From the NCBI GenBank assembly GCA_029858465.1, contig JAOUEZ010000098.1, positions 1-5,330 on the forward strand: a stretch of DNA of 5,330 bases, given 5' to 3'. Each line of letters starts with the position of its first letter. The first letter of the stretch is position 1. This document shows, one piece after another, positions 1 through 5,330 of the stretch. The DNA comes from Thermoplasmata archaeon. GTDB lineage: Archaea; Thermoplasmatota; Thermoplasmata; UBA10834; DTMW01. Both the position numbers and the translations under genes were made by a program. The notes under the pieces were generated by a model. That model was not told the origin of the DNA. It saw nothing but the letters and a program-made list of their open reading frames with translations, and made no database searches.

Positions 1-921
1 TACATCCAATATGCCAGCCAAACGACCGTTGCATTGGATAAGGACACAATAGTCAATATCGAGATGACAAGAGATGTGTCCTATTCGCTTGATGCGACTT
101 GGTCGGAGAATCAGAGAAGGGCAATCTATCCTGAGGAATCGGTCACATACGAAATCACAATAACGAATACAGGGAACATGCGAGATTCATATACTCTGAC
201 AGGAAAAGGTGTAGACTTCACTTATGATCTGCCGGACGAACCTGTCACGGTCGATTTCGGGAAGACGAATAATACCGTCACGGTTTCAATAACCATCACT
301 GCCAAATTTAATGCAATGGTGAATCATGGTGCGGTGACCATCGATGTCCAATCGACCGGCAGCTCGAGCGTCAGGAAAAGCGTTGAAGTCAAGATAGATG
401 TTTTGCCTGTCTATGAAATCAGTGCCATTCGTAGCGCTTCCGGGTCGATAAATGGTACCAGCTATTACAGCACTTTAGAATTAAGGAATGACGGCAATAT
501 CGAGGATAACTACACTCTGCAGATATTGAACGCCAACGAACTATCAATAAACGGCTGGAATGTGACTTTCCAGAGCAACCAAGGCTTGATTCTTAGAACC
601 GATGACATAGAAGGGAAATCCTCAGGCTATGTGAATGTGTCATTCTCGGCAAACAGGGCTGTGCCGACCCGCAATATCTCAGCGGAAATCTTGATTGTCT
701 CAAATGCGTCTTCGATATCATATCTGGCATCAATCTCTCCGTATATGCCCGATCTCAAGATAAGCGACGAGGGAATCTCAGTTATCGGGGAAAACATCCA
801 CTCTAACGATGTCTTCACAGAAAGGGACATGGAGAACATTATTCTCATGTTCGTGCTTCTCGCAATAATCCTGTCGGTATTCATTATAAGGAAACTGAAG
901 TTCGGGAGGTTCCTGAGATGA
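1..921 (+). CDS. Membrane-anchored surface protein with repeated Ig-like (COG1470/NEW3-like) domains, 5' end missing
   Basis: The reading frame is open from the first base of the window, so the start lies upstream; a TTG at 34 is unlikely to be the real start because coding sequence continues before it. The visible 306 residues are mostly beta-rich and carry two copies of a motif typical of COG1470/NEW3-like extracellular Ig-fold domains: ITNTGNMRDSYTL (about residues 54-66) and LRNDGNIEDNYTL (about 161-173). The C-terminus has one hydrophobic helix (about residues 279-297, ENIILMFVLLAIILSVFII) followed by a short basic tail, which fits a protein displayed outside the cell and anchored with its C-terminus in the cytoplasm. 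Seven Asn-X-Ser/Thr sequons are compatible with archaeal N-glycosylation. The stop overlaps the next gene by four bases (ATGA). The function is not recognisable. An adhesin, an S-layer-associated protein or an accessory subunit of a membrane complex are all possible. Confidence 0.8.
   Translation, partial: YIQYASQTTVALDKDTIVNIEMTRDVSYSLDATWSENQRRAIYPEESVTYEITITNTGNMRDSYTLTGKGVDFTYDLPDEPVTVDFGKTNNTVTVSITITAKFNAMVNHGAVTIDVQSTGSSSVRKSVEVKIDVLPVYEISAIRSASGSINGTSYYSTLELRNDGNIEDNYTLQILNANELSINGWNVTFQSNQGLILRTDDIEGKSSGYVNVSFSANRAVPTRNISAEILIVSNASSISYLASISPYMPDLKISDEGISVIGENIHSNDVFTERDMENIILMFVLLAIILSVFIIRKLKFGRFLR
905..910 (+). promoter_or_regulatory. Ribosome binding site for the CARDB membrane protein gene
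   Basis: GGAGGT lies inside the last codons of the upstream gene, seven bases before the ATG at 918. It matches the complement of the archaeal 16S rRNA 3' end. It supports that start and, with the ATGA overlap, indicates that the second cistron is translated from the same mRNA as the first. Confidence 0.75.
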
Positions 922-1724
922 AGGCCAATGCGGGAACAGTCAATATCGTGCTGATTGTAATGCTCTTGATGACAGCTTTCGTTCCATTCGTCTCTGGAGT
1001 ATCCGATGCGACGACCAAGATATCCGAGTCCTTGCAGATGACTGTCAAGCTTGAAGGACCTGCAATAGTAGGGATAGGAGTGGACAGCGATTTCGTTCTC
1101 AGAATCAAATATGCATATCCGGAAAGAATAGAAAATTACAGTTTCACAGCCACAATCTTGGATGAAGACATTGAAGTCGGCGGCAGAATCACTCCAAATA
1201 ACGGGACTGCTGATGACGGCGTCTTCGATATCAAGATTGCGGGAACTAATAAGGTCGGACAGATGACAGTAATAATCAATGCGACGGCAAGAGAGCTTGA
1301 CGTCGAATGGTACACAATCGAGGAGTTCGAAATAGATGTTGTTGAATCTGTCTTGATCTCTGCGACTCTGGAAAATAAAGGGATTATCAACGTCTCCAAC
1401 GTTTCAGTCAGCCTATGGATAGATGGCGAGCTGATAGATACAAAATATTTTGCGATAAATGGCAATACGAGCGTCAATTTCAACTTTAACTGGACATTCA
1501 GCACTCTTCAGGAAGGAAGGCACATTGTAACATTGATAATAGACGATCCTTCAGGAGTGGTTGAGTTCTCCGAAGGGAACAATGTCTTAGTGAAGTACAT
1601 CTACTACTCGACTTCTGGCAATATACTGCGTGGGATAATAGCGATAGGAATCATGTTTGTCGCATTCATTCTTATAATGACCATTCTGCAGAGGCCGGGT
1701 GCAAGGGGAAAGAGCGGCAAATGA
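918..1724 (+). CDS. CARDB-domain surface protein with signal peptide and C-terminal membrane anchor
   Basis: This 268-residue protein looks complete. An N-terminal hydrophobic segment (about residues 8-27, ending VPFVSG) reads as a Sec signal peptide. Residues about 40-140 form a beta-rich domain without a family I can name. Residues about 143-230 look like a CARDB domain (an Ig-like adhesion-type module): VSLWIDGELIDT, a Trp in FNWTF, EGRHIVTLIIDD, and the closing VVEFSEGNN motif. A single transmembrane helix (about 236-257) precedes a basic tail (RPGARGKSGK), predicting an outside N-terminus and a cytoplasmic C-terminus. Seven N-glycosylation sequons are present. The ATG is set by GGAGGT seven bases upstream and overlaps the previous stop as ATGA, so translational coupling is likely. 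Matched topology suggests the two products work together at the cell surface, but this is inference. The specific function is unknown; CARDB modules bind proteins or polysaccharides in many contexts. Confidence 0.85.
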   Translation: MKANAGTVNIVLIVMLLMTAFVPFVSGVSDATTKISESLQMTVKLEGPAIVGIGVDSDFVLRIKYAYPERIENYSFTATILDEDIEVGGRITPNNGTADDGVFDIKIAGTNKVGQMTVIINATARELDVEWYTIEEFEIDVVESVLISATLENKGIINVSNVSVSLWIDGELIDTKYFAINGNTSVNFNFNWTFSTLQEGRHIVTLIIDDPSGVVEFSEGNNVLVKYIYYSTSGNILRGIIAIGIMFVAFILIMTILQRPGARGKSGK

Positions 1725-1731
1725 AAGAGGA

Positions 1732-3684
1732 TCAGGCTGCGGGCAGTCTGACGTGAAATACGGTTCCTTTCCTGGGGTTGCCCGGCTCCCTATCCTCTGC
1801 CCAGACCCTTCCACCATATAGACTGACCAGCGATTTCACAATGGATAAGCCGAGACCCATCCCTCTTGCGGATTCTGATGGCTCGAGATTTTTCGATCCG
1901 AGAAAAATCGATTGCTTGCGCTCGTCTGGAATCCCTGGCCCGTGATCAGCAACAGAGACCTGCCAATGTTCGATCTTGGAGTCGCCCAGCTTCTCGGTTA
2001 TGTGTTGCAGTGATATATCGACATTGACTGTCTCATGCATATCGAACTTTATTGCATTCATGAAAATGTTATGGAAAAGATCTGGAAGCAGGTCATTCGC
2101 CATGACGAAAGCATCCTTCGTTTCCATATCGAAAATGAACTTGACTTTCTTCGCGGGAAAAAGATGGGAAGTCTTATCTGCTTGCATCAGAACTGTTTGC
2201 GCAAGATCGATTCTCATGAGGTTTTGTTTGTCGGCGCTTCTGATCATTGATAGCTTGCGGACTTTGCCGATGAGCTCGCTTATCTGATCAATCTGTTTTC
2301 TTGTCCTGTCAAGATATTTGTCTATTGAGCCGCTTGTGGTCTGTCCGATAGCGAGATCCAGATAGCCCCTTATCGCCATGCAGTAATTCATCAAATCGTG
2401 GAACATCAGCCTGTTGAGCACCCTCACTTCGTCTCTCGCCTGCGTTGCCTCAAAGAAGATATGGGCGTTCTCAAAGGCTATCGCGACGAGCGATACAAAT
2501 ACCTCGAGAAGCTCGAGCGTCTCCCTGGAAGGTATTTTGCCGTCCGCTGGGTCGTCAGGGGAGATGATGCCGATTATGCGCCCATCCCTATCATAGATTG
2601 CGAATATCAGATCGTCAAGGGGATGCCATGCATTCGGGCTCTCTCTCGGCATTTCGAACGCATTTTCCGCCTCCTCGAGATTCTTGAAATTATAGAAATA
2701 TTGCAGATCCTCTTTCAGGGTCTTCTCCACCGGCCTGAAATGAGCGAGATAACCAATCTTTAAATCTGGATTTGTATCTCTCTCGATGGTATCTTTGGGT
2801 ATTCTCAAGGTCAAAGCTCTGGATATCTGTTCTTCTGAATATCCTTTGAGCGCTCTCCATCTGAAGCAACCTTCTGACTCGTCATATAACGCAATCGAGC
2901 TTGCCTTGAAACCGAATAGTTCCTGTGTGAGCTCAAGCACGCGAATCGCAAGTTTTGATGGATCCGATAGAGACGTGAGAGAGCTTGTGACTGCAAGTAT
3001 TTGAGATATCTGATTGGCACGGTTCTCAAGAGAATCGAGCATTTTCTGCTCTTTTTCTCTGAGTCTGATAAGTTCCAGAGCGACGGAGATAAATGAAGCA
3101 AATATTTCAAGCCCGCTGAGTGCATCATCCGTAAGTTGTTTCCCGGTTGTGGTGCTCGATATCATGAATGACCCGATTTCGTTTCCGGAGCGACTTAACA
3201 ACCTGACAAGGAGTGCATCGAGCGGATGCCAATCATCTTTATTTTTTCTTGGGATTTCAATTTGATCAGTACGCAGAGTGGTGAGGATCTCTCGTTCATC
3301 ACCTTCCATGTAATTCTCCGCCGGATAGAATTTTGATAATCTTCCGACGTTGATTGCCCGATTCTTCTCCCATTCTTCCACTTCTTCCTTTGTATAAAAC
3401 GCCTTCTCCTTGATCTTATTAGTCTGCGCCTCTGGGAAGCCGTACACTTGTATTGGCACAAAGACATCTCGATCATCCAGAATGAATAATATCATGGATT
3501 CTATCGGGAAGATTTTAATAATGACATTCGAAACGAGATCCAACAGCTTCTGCTGATTATCAATTGAAAGTAGACTGGATGCGATTATGCCCGCATTCTC
3601 GATCAATTTATCGAAGTCCAATTCCGGCAATGACTCTATGTCGATCGGCTTTGGAATTGTGCGATCTGATTCCTTCTTTTGCAT
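1732..3684 (-). CDS. Soluble GAF-GAF sensor histidine kinase
   Basis: A 650-residue two-component sensor kinase that should autophosphorylate on His and pass phosphate to a response regulator. No transmembrane helix is seen, so it should be cytoplasmic. Two GAF-type sensor domains lie in tandem (about 28-210 and 226-415), each with a WHPLD motif (152-156 and 353-357). A helical linker leads to the HisKA dimerisation domain with H-box FHDLMNY, where His429 is the predicted phosphoacceptor, followed by Asp430 and Asn433. The HATPase_c domain shows the N box HNIFMNAIKF (Asn539, Asn543), G1 box DHGPGIP (Asp580), Phe594 as likely F box, and G2 box GMGLGL (608-613), ending with GTVFHVRLP. All catalytic boxes are intact, so the kinase should be active. 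There is no receiver domain and no response regulator in the window, so it is an orphan here. The ATG start has AAGGAG six bases upstream. Its stop faces the + strand CARDB gene with a 7-base gap. The ligand is unknown. Confidence 0.93.
   Translation of the reverse strand: MQKKESDRTIPKPIDIESLPELDFDKLIENAGIIASSLLSIDNQQKLLDLVSNVIIKIFPIESMILFILDDRDVFVPIQVYGFPEAQTNKIKEKAFYTKEEVEEWEKNRAINVGRLSKFYPAENYMEGDEREILTTLRTDQIEIPRKNKDDWHPLDALLVRLLSRSGNEIGSFMISSTTTGKQLTDDALSGLEIFASFISVALELIRLREKEQKMLDSLENRANQISQILAVTSSLTSLSDPSKLAIRVLELTQELFGFKASSIALYDESEGCFRWRALKGYSEEQISRALTLRIPKDTIERDTNPDLKIGYLAHFRPVEKTLKEDLQYFYNFKNLEEAENAFEMPRESPNAWHPLDDLIFAIYDRDGRIIGIISPDDPADGKIPSRETLELLEVFVSLVAIAFENAHIFFEATQARDEVRVLNRLMFHDLMNYCMAIRGYLDLAIGQTTSGSIDKYLDRTRKQIDQISELIGKVRKLSMIRSADKQNLMRIDLAQTVLMQADKTSHLFPAKKVKFIFDMETKDAFVMANDLLPDLFHNIFMNAIKFDMHETVNVDISLQHITEKLGDSKIEHWQVSVADHGPGIPDERKQSIFLGSKNLEPSESARGMGLGLSIVKSLVSLYGGRVWAEDREPGNPRKGTVFHVRLPAA
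1887..1909. repeat. Perfect 8-bp inverted repeat with T5/A5 tracts inside the kinase gene
   Basis: GATTTTTC (1887-1894) and GAAAAATC (1902-1909) are perfect reverse complements around a 7-base spacer. The element lies in the kinase coding sequence (about residues 592-599) and about 160 bases past the stop of the convergent + strand gene. The T5 run on the + strand could help end transcription from the surface-protein genes, since archaeal termination often uses oligo-T. The arms are AT-rich and weak, and the element may be chance. Confidence 0.3.
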
Positions 3685-3690
3685 CTAAGT

Positions 3691-3696
3691 CTCCTT
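3691..3696 (-). promoter_or_regulatory. Ribosome binding site of the histidine kinase gene
   Basis: On the minus strand AAGGAG lies six bases before the ATG at 3684. This is good Shine-Dalgarno spacing and fixes the kinase start; no in-frame start upstream has comparable support. Confidence 0.7.
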
Positions 3697-3725
3697 GGGA
3701 CGGCATTTCTAATATTCGACACATC

Positions 3726-3736
3726 ATTTATTAATA
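3726..3736 (-). promoter_or_regulatory. Putative archaeal TATA-box promoter for the histidine kinase
   Basis: Read on the minus strand, the 77-base gap between the translin-family gene and the kinase holds an AT-rich element, TATTAATAAAT, resembling an archaeal TATA box. Transcription starting about 25 bases downstream would begin near 3703, giving a leader of roughly 20 bases that still includes the AAGGAG site. This suggests the kinase can be transcribed separately from purD-translin. A second AT-rich patch (GAATATTA, 3711-3718) lies too close to the ribosome binding site to be the better candidate. Assigned by eye only. Confidence 0.45.
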
Positions 3737-3761
3737 TCTATGCCAGGAAGACAGTACACTC

Positions 3762-4364
3762 CTATCGAAGCAGTTCCTTTCTCAGGCTCTTCATCTGTTT
3801 GGCAAGCACGAATTCGCTCCTACATTTTTCGATGAGCGAGCGAGCCACGTCTTGCTTTCTCTTAATTGGCACAAGAGAGTCTGGATAATTAAAGGTCATC
3901 AGAATATCGTACAACAACTCCATCCTTCCGATGACTTTGTCAGCAGACTTGAGTTTGTCATGCATTAATGCATCGAGGAACAGTCTTCGCATTTCCCCGA
4001 TTGCATCACCCATCCCAAGTATGTAAGCTTCATCAGAAACCCCGATATCATTGGGCGAAGGATATTCCTTGTCGGCCAGCACACATGCGACCATCTCTGC
4101 CTCCACGAGTTCCTGCTGAGCATCGGTTACATAGCCGGTGAACATGATCTCGACATAATTGCGCATCTCGTGTTTCAGGTCCGCATTCCCCTTTCTTGCT
4201 GACTTCAAATGCTCAGAGAAATCTTTTCCTGCCTGCATTGCTGCAATGGCTCCCCTGCAAGATCTGATTATCTGCCTTGATGATTTTATCGCAGATTCTC
4301 TTGCGGCGTCTTTGGAATCAAGGCGCTTGCCGATAGATTGCGCAATCTTCTCAATTCTGGTCAA
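3762..4364 (-). CDS. Archaeal translin/TRAX-family nucleic-acid-binding protein
   Basis: With the start chosen here the product is 200 residues, the usual length for archaeal translin-family proteins (COG2178). It is highly helical. Family hallmarks are the early helix with DSKDAARESAIKSSRQIIR, the GYVTDAQQELVEAE block (about residues 77-90), GMGDAIGEMRR (about 117-127) and LYDILMTFNYPD near the end. The acidic pair in QELVEA (Glu85, Glu88) matches the position of the catalytic glutamates of the TRAX subunit in the eukaryotic C3PO RNase, so RNase activity is plausible but inferred; a third acid, perhaps Asp153, is tentative. Relatives form barrel-like octamers that bind RNA or single-stranded DNA. 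There is no ATG near the N-terminus. TTG at 4364 has GAGGTG six bases upstream and overlaps the end of purD by 14 bases. GTG at 4373 and TTG at 4397 (211 residues) are alternatives with poorer spacing. Cotranscription and coupling with purD are likely. Confidence 0.88.
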   Translation of the reverse strand: MTRIEKIAQSIGKRLDSKDAARESAIKSSRQIIRSCRGAIAAMQAGKDFSEHLKSARKGNADLKHEMRNYVEIMFTGYVTDAQQELVEAEMVACVLADKEYPSPNDIGVSDEAYILGMGDAIGEMRRLFLDALMHDKLKSADKVIGRMELLYDILMTFNYPDSLVPIKRKQDVARSLIEKCRSEFVLAKQMKSLRKELLR

Positions 4365-5330
4365 TGCTGACACCTCTGATTTCGTTGATATGATCAATCC
4401 TCTTCTGAATGAGCTCCTTTCGGCCGATATCGTGCCTGACGAATACTCGGCCCTTCACGAACGATATGGCAGATTCGCATATGTTCTCTGCAACATCAAT
4501 TGAGCTGCCGGAACCGACTATCCCTATCGATCTCGAGCTCGTTGTGAATATCCCATCCTCGGTCTCATTTACCGCGGCATAGTAAAGAGTCGCTCCCGAT
4601 CTGCGGACGCTCTCTTCGTCCACCTCGATTTTTTCACCGGCAATTGGCTTCGTGCCGTATCCTTCTGGGACGATGTATTTGCAGACAGTGGCCTCCTGAG
4701 AGAACCCGCAACTGCCTGAAAGGGAGCCCGTAGCGACTTGATTTGCAATTTCGAGAAGTGAATCAGACATGATCGTGAGGACGTTCATCGCCTCTGGATC
4801 ACCGAACCTCGCATTGAATTCGACGACCTTGGGACCTTCCTTTGTCAGCATGAACTGGCCATATAGAATTCCCCGATAGTCAAGTCCCTCATTTCTCATT
4901 GAATCGATGACTTTTTGCATGATACTGACACTGGCATCGTAATCATTCTTGGTCAGGAAAGGAAGCAGATGATTCTTATCGGAATATGAGCCCATTCCGC
5001 CCGTGTTTGGTCCCTTATCGTTCTCATAGGCTCTCTTATGGTCCTGCACCGCGGGAGTGGGCACGACTTTTTTCCCATCTACAAATGCCTGGATGGTGAA
5101 CTCCTCTCCTTTGAGCTTCTCCTCGATAATAACTGTCTTTGAGCGGTCCACATTCCCGCTCAATATGTCGCTGCAATATTTCTTCACTTCATCTTCAGAC
5201 ATTAGATGTTCTCCAAATATTTTGGCACCCTTGCCTCCGGTCAGGCCAGAAGGTTTGATCACGACCTCTGGACCGTGCTTGTCAAGCCATGCGCCTACCT
5301 CCTCCATATTCTTGGCGGACACAGACCTGA
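4351..5330 (-). CDS. purD: Phosphoribosylamine-glycine ligase (GAR synthetase), N-terminal part beyond window
   Basis: This enzyme joins glycine to 5-phosphoribosylamine using ATP, the second step of de novo purine synthesis, in the cytoplasm. About 325 residues are visible. The frame is open to the window edge, so roughly the first 100 residues (the N-terminal domain) are missing; the GTG at 5322 is an internal codon. Numbered from that codon, the ATP-grasp region shows VVIKPSGLTGGKGAKIF (20-36), the hinge segment VIIEEKLKGEEFTIQAF (64-80), DHKRAYENDKGPNTGGMGSYS (94-114, the substrate and phosphate loop) and VVEFNARFGDPE (166-177), with Glu168 and Asn170 as the expected magnesium ligands. 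The C-terminal domain (about 205-320) has the archaeal-looking patches ATVCKYIVPEGYG, GATLYYAAVNE and RHDIGRKELI. All key residues in view are intact. The end overlaps the translin-family gene by 14 bases, indicating an operon. The promoter is outside the window. Confidence 0.97.
   Translation of the reverse strand, partial: RSVSAKNMEEVGAWLDKHGPEVVIKPSGLTGGKGAKIFGEHLMSEDEVKKYCSDILSGNVDRSKTVIIEEKLKGEEFTIQAFVDGKKVVPTPAVQDHKRAYENDKGPNTGGMGSYSDKNHLLPFLTKNDYDASVSIMQKVIDSMRNEGLDYRGILYGQFMLTKEGPKVVEFNARFGDPEAMNVLTIMSDSLLEIANQVATGSLSGSCGFSQEATVCKYIVPEGYGTKPIAGEKIEVDEESVRRSGATLYYAAVNETEDGIFTTSSRSIGIVGSGSSIDVAENICESAISFVKGRVFVRHDIGRKELIQKRIDHINEIRGVSIDQN
4371..4376 (-). promoter_or_regulatory. Ribosome binding site deciding the translin TTG start
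   Basis: On the minus strand GAGGTG lies within the last codons of purD, six bases before TTG at 4364. It gives a six-base match to the complement of the archaeal 16S rRNA tail (GGAGGTG). It favours this start over the GTG at 4373, which falls inside the motif itself, and over the TTG at 4397. Confidence 0.6.

Noticed and set aside
1136..1504. 122-codon open frame on the - strand antisense to the CARDB gene
   Set aside because: Low-complexity hydrophobic and Ser/Thr-rich product, consistent with a shadow of the beta-rich protein on the + strand.
2503..2517. Two CTCGAG palindromes close together
   Set aside because: They encode Leu-Glu pairs in the LELLEVF helix of the kinase; chance codon use explains them.
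2398..2763. 121-codon open frame on the + strand antisense to the kinase
   Set aside because: It lies wholly inside the second GAF domain coding region, has no recognisable domain, and the opposite strand carries a clear conserved protein.
4365..4397. Longer translin N-terminus starting at TTG 4397
   Set aside because: The purine-rich motif GAGGA directly abuts this TTG with no spacer, and the extra residues do not resemble the family N-terminus; TTG 4364 has properly spaced GAGGTG.
4159..4503. 114-codon open frame on the + strand across the purD-translin junction
   Set aside because: It is antisense to two well-supported conserved genes and shows no family features.
5320..5322. GTG at 5322 as the purD start
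   Set aside because: PurD proteins carry about 100 more N-terminal residues, and the frame stays open to the window edge, so this is an internal valine.

Overview
This window looks like an ordinary chromosomal segment of a euryarchaeon. A Thermoplasmata-like or related lineage is my best guess, by inference only. The archaeal signs are a translin-family gene next to a purD of archaeal type, Asn-X-Ser/Thr-rich exported Ig-like proteins with a single C-terminal membrane anchor, an AT-rich TATA-like element upstream of a short leader, and Shine-Dalgarno sequences of the GGAGGTG type. Base composition is moderate, and I see no mobile element, integrase, CRISPR array, rRNA or tRNA.

Left part (1-1724, + strand): two genes overlap by four bases (ATGA). 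Both encode cell-surface proteins with Ig-like beta-sandwich domains and one transmembrane helix at the C-terminus. The first is cut by the left window edge. The second is complete, with a signal peptide and a CARDB-type domain. They are probably co-translated and may sit side by side in the membrane. Their function is unknown.

Right part (1732-5330, - strand, read right to left): purD (purine biosynthesis, N-terminal part cut by the right edge) overlaps a translin-family gene by 14 bases when the best start is chosen. After a 77-base gap with its own promoter-like element comes a 650-residue soluble histidine kinase with two GAF-type sensor domains. Its stop codon lies 7 bases from the stop of the + strand membrane gene, so the two transcription units converge with no room for a terminator between them.

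The coding content is dense: the longest non-coding stretch is the 77 bases before the kinase gene. The purD-translin overlap suggests translational coupling of a metabolic gene to a nucleic-acid-binding protein. The kinase has no partner response regulator in the window. I found no clear evidence of an undescribed multi-gene system. The most interesting points are the purD-translin coupling, the tandem GAF duplication with a diverged first copy, and the coupled pair of surface proteins.
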